This document shows, piece after piece, positions 38,943-47,876 of a stretch of DNA of 64,000 nucleotides. Position numbers and translations under genes: made by a program. The notes beneath the pieces are model-generated. The model saw nothing but the letters and a program-made list of their open reading frames with translations. It did no database searches and was not told the DNA's origin. Location of the stretch: contig NZ_CP066306.1 in NCBI RefSeq assembly GCF_016406145.1, positions 1,488,001 to 1,552,000 of the forward strand, read 5' to 3'. Every line of letters begins with the position of its first letter. Positions within the stretch are counted from its first letter, which is position 1. The DNA is from Pseudomonas putida (GTDB taxonomy: Bacteria; Pseudomonadota; Gammaproteobacteria; Pseudomonadales; Pseudomonadaceae).

Positions 38943-39491
38943 TCAATCGAATAAGTCCGAGTCGCTTAATGCCAAACCAAGTTGGTCTTTTCCAGATAGG
39001 CTAGGCACAAAGTCGATTGGCCACTCGATACCGATTTCTGGATCATTCCAAGCAAGGCAGCGCTCGCTGCTAGGTGAGTAGAAATCGGTCGTTTTGTAGA
39101 GAAACTCGGCTGTATCGCTCAAAGTCACGAAGCCGTGGGCAAAGCCTGGCGGAATCCACAGCTGGTTCTTGTTCTCGGCGGAAAGCACCGCACCAACCCA
39201 CTGGCCAAAAGTAGGGGAGGAGCGGCGGATATCCACCGCCACGTCGAACACTTCACCTTGTACTACACGCACCAATTTGCCTTGGGCATGTGGCGGCAGC
39301 TGGTAGTGAAGGCCGCGTAGCACGCCTTTCACAGAGCGGGAGTGGTTGTCCTGAACGAAGTCTGGTTGCAGGCCGGTGACTTCCTTGAAGACATTGGCGT
39401 TGAAGCTTTCGAAGAAAAAGCCACGCTCGTCACCGAAGACCTTGGGAGTGAACAGAAAGACATCCGGGATGGCCAAAGGAATAGCGTGCAT
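38943..39491 (-). CDS. rmlC: dTDP-4-dehydrorhamnose 3,5-epimerase
   Basis: This 182-residue cupin enzyme performs the third step of dTDP-L-rhamnose synthesis. Visible are FGDERGFFFESFN, the catalytic His in VLRGLHYQLP, VVQGEVFDVAVDIRR and IPPGFAHGFVTLSD. It is the last gene of the leftward rmlBDAC operon and overlaps rmlA by one base (39491). Confidence 0.96.
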   Translation of the reverse strand: MHAIPLAIPDVFLFTPKVFGDERGFFFESFNANVFKEVTGLQPDFVQDNHSRSVKGVLRGLHYQLPPHAQGKLVRVVQGEVFDVAVDIRRSSPTFGQWVGAVLSAENKNQLWIPPGFAHGFVTLSDTAEFLYKTTDFYSPSSERCLAWNDPEIGIEWPIDFVPSLSGKDQLGLALSDSDLFD

Positions 39492-40381
39492 CAGAAGACC
39501 TTTTCTTTAAGCAAGTTTTTAAGGTATTGACCATAACCGTTTTTGAGCAATGGCTGAGCAAGGCGTTCGAGTTGTTCGGCGTTGATCCAGCCGGCCCGGT
39601 AGCAAATCTCCTCAGGGCAGGCGACCTTCAGCCCTTGGCGGCGCTCCATGGTTGCAATGTACTGGCTGGCATCGAGCAGGCTGTCGTGAGTGCCGGTATC
39701 GAGCCATGCATAGCCGCGTCCCATGATCTCGACCTGCAGTTGACCTTGTTGCAGATAGAGATTGTTGAGATCGGTGATCTCTAGTTCTCCACGGGCCGAC
39801 GGTTTAAGCCCGCGTGCCAGATCGACGACCTGTTTGTCATAGAAGTACAAGCCGGTGACCGCGTAGCTCGACTTCGGCACCTTGGGTTTTTCTTCAAGCG
39901 AAAGCACACGTCCGCTGTCATCGAACTCGGCAACCCCATAACGCTCTGGGTCTTGAACGTGATACGCGAAAACCGATGCACCCGTTTCACGCTCGCCGGC
40001 ACTTAGCAGCAGCGATTGGAAGTCGTGGCCGTAGAAAATATTGTCGCCAAGCACCAGTGCTGATGGGTTGTTACCGATGAAATCCGCGCCAATGGTGAAG
40101 GCTTGCGCCAAACCGTCCGGGCTTGGCTGCACAGCGTACGAAAGATTGATGCCCCACTGACTGCCGCTACCCAGCAGCTGTTCGAAGCGCGGGGTATCTT
40201 GGGGGGTCGATATGATGAGGATGTCGCGAATACCCGCAAGCAGCAGCGTGCTCAGCGGGTAGTAGATCATCGGCTTGTCATAAACGGGTAAGAGTTGCTT
40301 GGAAACGGACAGCGTCGCTGGATGCAGCCGCGTCCCAGAACCACCAGCCAGAATGATCCCTTTACGATTGGTCGTGTTCAT
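39491..40381 (-). CDS. rmlA: Glucose-1-phosphate thymidylyltransferase
   Basis: This 296-residue enzyme makes dTDP-glucose. The signature is [23 protein letters not shown] (nucleotide binding), followed by [21 protein letters not shown] and FSLEEKP-like [13 protein letters not shown]. Length and all motifs are normal. Its ATG overlaps the rmlD stop by 4 bases. It is third in the operon. Confidence 0.97.
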   Translation of the reverse strand: MNTTNRKGIILAGGSGTRLHPATLSVSKQLLPVYDKPMIYYPLSTLLLAGIRDILIISTPQDTPRFEQLLGSGSQWGINLSYAVQPSPDGLAQAFTIGADFIGNNPSALVLGDNIFYGHDFQSLLLSAGERETGASVFAYHVQDPERYGVAEFDDSGRVLSLEEKPKVPKSSYAVTGLYFYDKQVVDLARGLKPSARGELEITDLNNLYLQQGQLQVEIMGRGYAWLDTGTHDSLLDASQYIATMERRQGLKVACPEEICYRAGWINAEQLERLAQPLLKNGYGQYLKNLLKEKVF

Positions 40382-41283
40382 TTGTTAAGAGCTTCCATAA
40401 GCATACGGGTGACACCACTTTGCCAATCCGGCAAGTGCAGAGAGAAAGAGTTCCGAAGTTTCGCAGTCGACAGCCGAGAGTTCAACGGGCGCTTCGCCGG
40501 AGTGGGGTACTCGGTTGTAGCAATCGGGTTGATTGCTTCAACGGCAAGCGTTTCACCTTGGTCGCGGGCAAACGCGATCACATCGCTGGCATAAGCGTGC
40601 CAGGTTGTCTCGCCCGCTGGTGCCAGGTGGTAGATGCCAGCCAGTTCGGGCTTGTGCAATGCTTGCTGTAATGCGGCTACCGCAACGTCGGCCAGCAAGT
40701 CTGCACCGGTCGGTACGCCAACCTGATCAGCGATCACGTTGAGGGTTGCCCGGTCCTTCGCAAGGCGGAGCATGGTTTTAGCGAAGTTGTTGCCGCGGGC
40801 GGCGTACACCCAGCTTGTACGGAAGATGAGGTGCTTGCAGCCTGATGCCTGGATCAACTGTTCGCCTTCGAGCTTGGTTGCACCGTAGTAGTTGACCGGC
40901 GCAACAGGGTCGGTTTCCTTCCAAGGGGCCGAGCCACTGCCGTCGAAGACGTAGTCGGTGGAGTAGTGCACCAGCCAGGCGTCGAGACGCTTGGCCTCTT
41001 CTGCCATTACCTGGCTCGCCAAGGCGTTGACCGTGTGAGCAAGCTCGCGCTCGCTTTCGGCTTTATCGACGGCCGTGTAAGCGGCTGCATTGACGATTAC
41101 CTGGGGTGCCACACTGCGGATGGTGGCGCGCAGGCCTTCAAGATCCGACAAATCGCCTGCCAATTCTCCGTAGGGGGTAGACGCCCGATGTCGATCGAGG
41201 GCTACGACTTCGCCCAACACGCTGAGCGCCCGCTGCAGTTCCCAGCCGACCTGGCCGTTTTTACCCAGCAGCAGAATCTTCAT
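40378..41283 (-). CDS. rmlD: dTDP-4-dehydrorhamnose reductase
   Basis: This 301-residue SDR makes dTDP-L-rhamnose. [14 protein letters not shown] binds NADPH and [15 protein letters not shown] is the family motif. The catalytic Tyr/Lys pair lies in [11 protein letters not shown]. It overlaps rmlB and rmlA by 4 bases each, which shows tight coupling. Confidence 0.96.
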   Translation of the reverse strand: MKILLLGKNGQVGWELQRALSVLGEVVALDRHRASTPYGELAGDLSDLEGLRATIRSVAPQVIVNAAAYTAVDKAESERELAHTVNALASQVMAEEAKRLDAWLVHYSTDYVFDGSGSAPWKETDPVAPVNYYGATKLEGEQLIQASGCKHLIFRTSWVYAARGNNFAKTMLRLAKDRATLNVIADQVGVPTGADLLADVAVAALQQALHKPELAGIYHLAPAGETTWHAYASDVIAFARDQGETLAVEAINPIATTEYPTPAKRPLNSRLSTAKLRNSFSLHLPDWQSGVTRMLMEALNK

Positions 41284-42356
41284 GCCTTACCCGCACGTGC
41301 GTTGTAATTTGTGTCGATCCATTGCTGGTAGCTGCCGCTTTTTACGTGAGCGACCCACTCTGGGTTGTCCAAGTACCACTGCACCGTCTTGCGGATGCCC
41401 GACTCGAAGGTTTCTTCAGGCACCCAGCCCAGTTCACGTTGGATCTTGCTGGCGTCGATGGCATACCGCAGGTCATGGCCCGGGCGGTCTTGCACGTAGG
41501 TCAGCAGGTCGACGTGCGGGCGGAATGCCGACTCAGGGCGCAGTTCGTCAAGCAATGCACAAACGGTACGCACCACCTCGATGTTCTGCTTCTCGTTATG
41601 GCCGCCAATGTTGTAGGTCTGGCCTACTTCACCTTCGGTAACTACCTTGTACAGCGCCCGGGCGTGGTCTTCGACGTACAGCCAGTCACGGATCTGGTCG
41701 CCTTTGCCGTAGATAGGCAGCGGCTTGCCTTCCAGTGCGTTGAGGATGACCAGCGGGATCAACTTCTCGGGGAAGTGGTACGGGCCATAGTTGTTCGAGC
41801 AATTGGTAACCAAGGTCGGCAGGCCGTAGGTACGGGCCCAGGCGCGGACCAAATGGTCGGAACTGGCCTTGCTGGCTGAGTAGGGCGAGCTTGGCTGGTA
41901 CGGTGTGGTCTCGGTGAACAAGTCTTCCGGGCCTTCAAGGTCTCCGTACACTTCGTCAGTGGAAATGTGGTGGAACCGGAATGCCGCCTTGCGCGTTTCA
42001 TCCAAGGAATTCCAGTACCCACGCGCTGCTTCCAGCAGGTTGTATGTGCCGATGATGTTGGTCTGGATGAATTCGGACGGGCCGCTGATCGAGCGGTCGA
42101 CGTGGGATTCTGCGGCCAGGTGCATCACAGCGTCAGGCTGGTGCTCGCGGAACACCCGGTCGAGTTCGCCGCGGTCGCAGATATCGACGCGCTCGAATGC
42201 ATAGCGCGTGTCTTGGTCGACCGACTGGAGCGACTCCAGGTTGCCGGCATAGGTCAGCTTGTCGACGTTGATGACCGAGTCATCAGTGTTCGAGATGATG
42301 TGACGTACAACTGCCGAGCCAATGAACCCGGCACCACCGGTTACTAAGATCTTCAC
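41280..42356 (-). CDS. rmlB: dTDP-glucose 4,6-dehydratase
   Basis: This 358-residue extended SDR carries [16 protein letters not shown], the [12 protein letters not shown] signature, the [11 protein letters not shown] catalytic Asp/Glu segment and [15 protein letters not shown] (Tyr/Lys). The start codon is GTG at 42356 with a weak ribosome site. It is the first gene of rmlBDAC, with its promoter expected in 42357-42735. Confidence 0.97.
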   Translation of the reverse strand: MKILVTGGAGFIGSAVVRHIISNTDDSVINVDKLTYAGNLESLQSVDQDTRYAFERVDICDRGELDRVFREHQPDAVMHLAAESHVDRSISGPSEFIQTNIIGTYNLLEAARGYWNSLDETRKAAFRFHHISTDEVYGDLEGPEDLFTETTPYQPSSPYSASKASSDHLVRAWARTYGLPTLVTNCSNNYGPYHFPEKLIPLVILNALEGKPLPIYGKGDQIRDWLYVEDHARALYKVVTEGEVGQTYNIGGHNEKQNIEVVRTVCALLDELRPESAFRPHVDLLTYVQDRPGHDLRYAIDASKIQRELGWVPEETFESGIRKTVQWYLDNPEWVAHVKSGSYQQWIDTNYNARAGKA

Positions 42357-42735
42357 GAGAGTTTTCTACCTTGAGGTTCTGACAGAGTCTACAAGCTTTG
42401 TCTGAGTCAATGCTTAAAAGCCGTCATACAAGACGCGTTTTCTAAGTGTGCTCGATAGACTCCGGTATTCGATAAGTTCTGTCAATTATTGATATTTTTT
42501 TGTGCGCTCTGGTCAGTGCGGCTATTTGAGAGGGCACTGAGAATTACAGCCGTGAGCGATGAGCTTGAGTCTGTATGGCCCCGGCTTGAAAAGCAGATAC
42601 ACGCGAATGAGGAATAATTCAAACCGTTCATAGCTATTTTTACCTCGTTATTTTCTGGGGTAAAGGCTTATTTAGTGATCCCAACGCTGGCTTGAAGCTG
42701 CCACCAGAGCGGATGCTGGCTGTGAAATAAGTACC
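42357..42735. other. AT-rich intergenic region upstream of rmlB (379 bp)
   Basis: No gene was seen. On the minus strand a perfect -35-like TTGACA lies at 42480-42485, but the hexamer 17 bases on (GAGTCT) is a poor -10. A second TTGACT lies nearer rmlB. The rmlBDAC promoter is probably here. Base composition drops sharply compared with rmlB, which marks the edge of the AT-rich block. Confidence 0.5.
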
Positions 42736-44895
42736 CTAAATTATATCAAACACCTTCGTTAAACCTGTTATGGTCGGATACCCAAAGGGACCAAGCTCAA
42801 TGTCCGAGTCAGAAATATCAATGGTATGCGACGTACGGGTTGCTGAGTAGTTTTTGTTGTGTAGAGACTGAGGGGTTTCTCTTCTGTTGATGATGGTCTG
42901 CGCACAACTAGCTTCCCAGACAATATGACTCGCAGCGCCATGGCTCCAGTTTACTAATTGCTCCAGCGCGAGCGGAATTGTGGGCTGTTTACCATCGTCG
43001 GAGATAAAAACCTTGAAGTGTGAGTGATGTGAGATTGCTGCAACATTGACACTTTGGGCGTGGCCGATTTGAGGGTTGATACTAACTATTTTGATGCCGA
43101 TTTTTTCAATCTTCTCAAGGCCTGATGGGCCTAAATAGCGAAGTAGAGTATCAAGCCACACACTCTGGCCAAAAATTAGTATTGGAGTATTTTTGCGTCT
43201 GACCAGCTGGGCGGCAGAGTCGAAGATTATACGCTCTACGTCGCGAACTGCTTTGTTGAAGGAAGTGCGGGCGTCAGTATTATAGTAAAAACAATTGGTG
43301 ATCATGAGGTAACCAATGTGCGATGGATGCGAGCTAGGATCGATAAATAGTCGCATTGCTTCATGCATTGGTAGTTTCAGTAGCGGTGAGAGGTCGATAA
43401 GTTTCGCAGTGGATACATTTGCTTGAATATCAGCCAAATTCCAGTGCGGATGATTGTAGGCTTTAGCTTTGATATGTCGTCCGGCTAAGCGGTCCTGTAC
43501 CTGCCTGCAAAAAAGGTCCCAAAAAATAAAATGTATTTTATTGTTGAATGTTTTGTCCCAAGCAGATATGGCTGCGAGGCTTCGCTTTAGCATGAATTCA
43601 TCGTTCTCTGGTTTAATGGCTTTTGCATTAATTCCAGAGTGGTTGGGCAAGAAAAGGGGTAAAGAGTCCCTTGCAGGATGAAGCGATATTTCGTTGCCGA
43701 ACCGAAAGTCCCCGACCATAAGCAATATTTTGGTATCGTCGGAGCACGCTTTCTTTGTTGATTCTAGTAGTCGCTGGGACCAGACCGGTGCGCCCCCGAA
43801 GCCAATCAGGTCACTTTCCTGAGGAGGCCTTGTCAAAAGCCCGTTCTTGACATGCTGACCCCACCTGACCATATGTGATGGTCCGACGATTTTCTTGGCT
43901 TGTGCAGTATCATTAAAGAGATAGTTGAGGAACTTTTTAGATGATATAGCGCTGGGTGAGGTTATCGTTCTGAAGGCGTTTAGGAAGAGAGGGGACGGCC
44001 TCGAAACGGCATTATGGGTGTATGAGTAGAGTTGAAAGGCTGGTGCGTTTATATCTGACGCAACATTTGCCAGGTAACGTTCGGCGTTGCCCGTCAGAAC
44101 TATGTCGGGACGTATCAGTTCGACCATTTCTGCATGGTAGTAAGGCGTACGCAGAAATACAACTTGCTGAAAGATTTTGGAAAGGTGTGGCAGCATCAGT
44201 CGGAAAAAAGAGTCGCCAAATATTAGAATTTTCTTGTCGGTTGTGGCTTCGGGGCTGAAATAAATATCAATTTGACCATTATTGGATGTGCCATTGCTGT
44301 TGAATTTAGTGTGGTTCCAATAGGGGTTGATTCTAATGGACTCTTGGTAGAGCGGGGGTGAAAATTTATTTCCGAGGTCGCCGGTTGTCTTTGTCTTTAG
44401 ATTGATGCACTCCTGGATTTCTCGTAGTGCAACAGGTGCGGCTAAGCCAATGATGTCTAAGATTCGCGCAAGCACAACGAGGGTGCCAGAGTCTGATAGG
44501 TGAGTATCAAGCTTGTCGTATGACAAGCGACCGAGCGTTTCATTCAGAAAATCCGCAGGATAAAGAACGAGGCCTTGAAGGCCGTCCTTTCTCAAGAACT
44601 CTAAATACTTGTCGCCTAGCCTGGACATCGTTTCTATTGGGAATTCTGATGCTAATACTGACTGCTTGTCCGGGAAAATGACATGCAGGTATTTGCATTT
44701 TGCCAAGCTAGAGATATATGCGCGCCGGGAGATGTTGAGTTTGAAGTTTTCAAAGGACTCGATCGTCGGAGTGGTCTTTTCAGTTATATAGTCTAGTACT
44801 GTGTGATTGCCTCCGATCAAATAAGCTAATCCACAGGTGGTTAGCAATACATCATTGTGGATTAGATATTTTTCGGTCTGTGATGTGGATGCCAT
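42736..44895 (-). CDS. Multi-domain SGNH-type protein, putative polysaccharide O-acyltransferase (unrecognised overall)
   Basis: This is a 719-residue protein with no close match I recognise. The N-terminal half (about 60-290) looks like the AlgX/AlgJ SGNH fold: YLHVIFPDKQSVLASEFP, then DTHLSDSGTLVV (Asp/His-type motif) and ILIFGDSFFRLMLPHL (GDSF nucleophile Ser). A second module (about 390-560) has LLMVGDFRFGN and FIDPSSHPSHIGYL, again like the two ends of an SGNH esterase. A third alpha/beta segment (about 575-690, TPILIFGQSVWLDTLLRYLG) follows. No signal peptide or membrane helix is visible, unlike periplasmic AlgX/AlgJ. Codon use is clearly AT-rich. A role in O-acylating the polysaccharide or its precursors is an inference. 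Confidence 0.6.
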   Translation of the reverse strand: MASTSQTEKYLIHNDVLLTTCGLAYLIGGNHTVLDYITEKTTPTIESFENFKLNISRRAYISSLAKCKYLHVIFPDKQSVLASEFPIETMSRLGDKYLEFLRKDGLQGLVLYPADFLNETLGRLSYDKLDTHLSDSGTLVVLARILDIIGLAAPVALREIQECINLKTKTTGDLGNKFSPPLYQESIRINPYWNHTKFNSNGTSNNGQIDIYFSPEATTDKKILIFGDSFFRLMLPHLSKIFQQVVFLRTPYYHAEMVELIRPDIVLTGNAERYLANVASDINAPAFQLYSYTHNAVSRPSPLFLNAFRTITSPSAISSKKFLNYLFNDTAQAKKIVGPSHMVRWGQHVKNGLLTRPPQESDLIGFGGAPVWSQRLLESTKKACSDDTKILLMVGDFRFGNEISLHPARDSLPLFLPNHSGINAKAIKPENDEFMLKRSLAAISAWDKTFNNKIHFIFWDLFCRQVQDRLAGRHIKAKAYNHPHWNLADIQANVSTAKLIDLSPLLKLPMHEAMRLFIDPSSHPSHIGYLMITNCFYYNTDARTSFNKAVRDVERIIFDSAAQLVRRKNTPILIFGQSVWLDTLLRYLGPSGLEKIEKIGIKIVSINPQIGHAQSVNVAAISHHSHFKVFISDDGKQPTIPLALEQLVNWSHGAASHIVWEASCAQTIINRRETPQSLHNKNYSATRTSHTIDISDSDIELGPFGYPTITGLTKVFDII

Positions 44896-44919
44896 TTTGA
44901 CGTCTCGCTAAAGCACTCG

Positions 44920-44951
44920 TCCCGTTGCCTGAGCGCTACAGGGCAACGGGA
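44920..44951 (-). terminator. Hairpin after the KpsC-like gene
   Basis: A 10-bp stem (TCCCGTTGCC / GGCAACGGGA) with a 12-base loop lies in the 67-base gap between two leftward genes. There is no T tract. It could reduce expression of the SGNH gene relative to upstream genes. Confidence 0.4.
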
Positions 44952-44962
44952 TATCTGATCGA

Positions 44963-46771
44963 TTATTTTGTAATTGAACCCAACTTACCGTTAATGACGA
45001 ACATTGTATTGTCGGATGTTAGTAGTGCTATGTTGTAGCCGGAGTTGGATGTAAGGTTTCCCGGCAATTCAATCCTAAATCCGCAATTAGTCGGGAACGT
45101 GCGAATAGAGGAATTTGCAAGATTGCGCAGGTAATCGGCGGTGTCAAGCCGCGGGACTACTATATGCTTGTGCGATAGCACTAAATTATCTTTGAAGACG
45201 AGTACTAAGGCTGCCTGCCTTAGTTTGTCATCTATCGCCCAGCCTTCAATTTTCGTGTCTTTCTTTTCTTCATTAGGAGATATTACGTCAATATTGCCTA
45301 TGAATAGTTTTTCAAGAACTTTAGCGGAGCCGGCAATCAGAGGTCGTCCTGCCTCTTGTGCCGTGATAGTAGCCACGCCGTTTTTGATGGTGATATTTTT
45401 GTTTGAAGCGGCCAATAACTGGAGGTTTCCGAAGATGTCACCAGGTACTAGGTCTGAAATCTCTTCGTGTATGTTTTCGCCAAGCCAGTTAATGCCGTGT
45501 TTGAATTTTTTAACCCAGTGCTCCCAGTAGGTTTCTTGGGTGGGAGTGATCTGAAGCTGCTTCATTTCCTTCAGGAAGTACAAAATATCAATAATGGGTT
45601 TGCCTGTGCCAATAGCATCCTTATTAATAAGGAAATGGCCGGACATGAAGTTGAAAAGTCGTCTTGCATGGCTTGTATTGTCAGGGATGTCTGCAAGTTT
45701 GCGAATATCTGCCAGGCTGACTTTAAGTCTGCCGTTGATGTCATACATCGCATCCCCTAGAATTAGCGCTCTTTTTCCTAAAAGTAGAGCTTCATATCCT
45801 ACTGAGCTATTGATGGTGCATACAAACGCCGCTTGTGATATGAGGCGAAGTGATCGCGTGATTGTGACTGCACGATCCAAGATTGTCACATTTTCAACGA
45901 ATGTACGGGCGTAAATTAGCGCTTTTGTTTCTTCAATCAGATTATAAGGGCGGCTTAGTGACCCAGGATGAGGCTTGATGATTACGTGATAACCTTGTTC
46001 GGTAAACGCTGGTAGGACTTTTTCGAGGAAATCAAGAGGTCCCTCGAAGTCTGAGTTTTTGATGGTGTTGAGGTCGTCCGCGAGTTGTAATGGAATATAG
46101 ATGTAGGGGAACTTTGTTGATGCGCTTATTTCGTCAGGTACCGCGGTGTATGGCACATCAATAATGCCAATGCCATCAGGATTGTTCTCGAATCTGCTCT
46201 TAGGGCCCAGCCAAGTTTGTACGGGGTAGTTTTTCAGGGGCAAATTGTCAATGTTAGCCTGTCTCACTGCAGCGTTGCCATTTGTGCCTGCAGTATCGAA
46301 GTACATTGTTTCAACGAATGGGCCTCGGGTTGGGCCTAACTCGCCATGTAATACTATAATGTCATTTGCTGTGCAGAACTTGCGGACAGCCCCATTCTCT
46401 GACCATAAAACTATCGCCTCGAAGGGGTATTTTTTGTAGATTCTTTCTAGTATTGATAAATAAAGCTCTGAAGCCTCGCCAATACCTTTTGTTAGCTCTA
46501 TCCAGGCACTGATGTTATCTTTTCCCCAGGCTGATTTGTAGTTTTCGATCTCTTTCGATTCGATGCCTGTAGGTCGCTCGCAGATCATTGAGCCCTGAGA
46601 AACTTTGCTACAGATCAGATCGATAACAGCATTATTGGAGAAAACGCGCAGGTCGAAAGAGCTTGAATCAATTTGTTTTAACAGTGATTCGGCTAAATAT
46701 GTTCCTATACCCGAAAATTCTTCGAAGCTATCGCGGACAGGATGGGGCTCGATGTAAAGGAGGATTTTCAT
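44963..46771 (-). CDS. KpsC/KpsS-like capsule-synthesis glycosyltransferase (putative beta-Kdo transferase) with C-terminal beta module
   Basis: This is a 602-residue protein. The central region matches the Capsule_synth family: YIYIPLQLADDL, IIKPHPGSLSRP and CTINSSVGYEALLLGKRALI followed by LGDAMYD. KpsC/KpsS and the terminator WbbB of Klebsiella O12 in this superfamily add beta-Kdo. HGELGPTRGPF (near 140) may be part of the active site. Residues from about 507 form an added module starting IEGWAID, related to modules in the two GT2 proteins downstream. Codons are AT-rich. A kdsD paralogue lies 6 kb away. Kdo specificity is inferred from family and context. Confidence 0.7.
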   Translation of the reverse strand: MKILLYIEPHPVRDSFEEFSGIGTYLAESLLKQIDSSSFDLRVFSNNAVIDLICSKVSQGSMICERPTGIESKEIENYKSAWGKDNISAWIELTKGIGEASELYLSILERIYKKYPFEAIVLWSENGAVRKFCTANDIIVLHGELGPTRGPFVETMYFDTAGTNGNAAVRQANIDNLPLKNYPVQTWLGPKSRFENNPDGIGIIDVPYTAVPDEISASTKFPYIYIPLQLADDLNTIKNSDFEGPLDFLEKVLPAFTEQGYHVIIKPHPGSLSRPYNLIEETKALIYARTFVENVTILDRAVTITRSLRLISQAAFVCTINSSVGYEALLLGKRALILGDAMYDINGRLKVSLADIRKLADIPDNTSHARRLFNFMSGHFLINKDAIGTGKPIIDILYFLKEMKQLQITPTQETYWEHWVKKFKHGINWLGENIHEEISDLVPGDIFGNLQLLAASNKNITIKNGVATITAQEAGRPLIAGSAKVLEKLFIGNIDVISPNEEKKDTKIEGWAIDDKLRQAALVLVFKDNLVLSHKHIVVPRLDTADYLRNLANSSIRTFPTNCGFRIELPGNLTSNSGYNIALLTSDNTMFVINGKLGSITK

Positions 46772-47823
46772 TGCTCAATAAACTCGCTGATCCATTTGGC
46801 AGTTTGCTTGTCCGAAGAAACTTCAGTATCTACGGACCTGGCTGCGTCTTCTAATTCATTCTCGGAATGAGTAATAGGCTCTAGAAGAGCTTGTTGCCAT
46901 TCTGCTGAGGTCCTGCACTTTCTCAAAAGGATGGATTCGAATCGATCAATGTCGGGAATCGGGCTGCCAATCACTGTACAACCAGATAAGGCCGCCTCAA
47001 AAAACTTGAGGCCGCTTTTGCATTGATTAAATTCAGTCTCCTCCAAAGGGCCAAGAACAAATTTGCTTTTGGCCATTAGGTTGGGGAGTTCGTGAAATGC
47101 GACGTAATCAGCCTTATATATTTGATCCGCGTATCTAGTTAAGGAATTTGGAATTTTTACCGGGCCGGCTATCATAAGTTTAAATGATGAGTCAGATGCC
47201 AGTGCCCTTTGGAGAGGCTCCTCAATCATCTGCAAATCAGGGTTGTGTGAGGCTGTGCCGGGAAAGTAGGCGAATGTGTAAGGACGATGAGAGATTGGGT
47301 TTCGCTCCCTCACCATTTCTGAAATGCCGGCAAAAGTTGGATCCACACCGTTATGTATAACAACAGATTTTTTTGCAGAGAAAAGCCTGGACAGATAGTC
47401 GGCTAGCGGGACAGTGGACGAGCTAAATTGAGTGAATAGAGAGGCCGCACCAGCAATCTTGGCTAGGCTCTTACTTACGGTTGAGACGTTTTCTGAGCGA
47501 GTTCTAACTGCTGGGGTTTCGATGGCATGAATTACGCTGAAATTCAGGTCGTCGAAGTCAGCAATAAGCCTCTCTGTAGGCATCGATAAAATGAATTCAG
47601 CCAGTTCAGCTGTCAGAGCCGGTCGGTGAAATACAAAATAATCATAGTTAGAAAACAATGATGGCTGTTTTTGGAATATGGCTTGTGTGGTGCACGCAGT
47701 AGGAAAGCCTTTCGCCGAAAGACTTTGAGCGAAATTAAAACACCGATATCGTGTTGACGGGTCGTAATAAGGTCTCGCATGTCTTGAAGTGTTTGATACG
47801 AAAAGTACTGATGGATTTTTCAT
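46768..47823 (-). CDS. GT-B glycosyltransferase (GT1/GT4-like)
   Basis: This 351-residue protein has the N-terminal FVSNTSRHARPYYDPSTRYRC (the Rossmann start with a tyrosine/arginine substrate loop). LIADFDDLNF is typical of a GT family that begins with 'DFDD'. IHNGVDP and FAYFPGTASHNPDL follow in the middle. The donor-binding stretch KSGLKFFEAALSGCTVIGSP lies near residue 270. It is AT-rich. The stop overlaps the next gene's start by 4 bases (ATGA). Sugar specificity is unknown. Confidence 0.75.
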   Translation of the reverse strand: MKNPSVLFVSNTSRHARPYYDPSTRYRCFNFAQSLSAKGFPTACTTQAIFQKQPSLFSNYDYFVFHRPALTAELAEFILSMPTERLIADFDDLNFSVIHAIETPAVRTRSENVSTVSKSLAKIAGAASLFTQFSSSTVPLADYLSRLFSAKKSVVIHNGVDPTFAGISEMVRERNPISHRPYTFAYFPGTASHNPDLQMIEEPLQRALASDSSFKLMIAGPVKIPNSLTRYADQIYKADYVAFHELPNLMAKSKFVLGPLEETEFNQCKSGLKFFEAALSGCTVIGSPIPDIDRFESILLRKCRTSAEWQQALLEPITHSENELEDAARSVDTEVSSDKQTAKWISEFIEQ

Positions 47824-47876
47824 TTTCTTTTAACGTTACGTCCAAGGAGGCTCATTAGTGTTCTGGCTGCGAAGCT

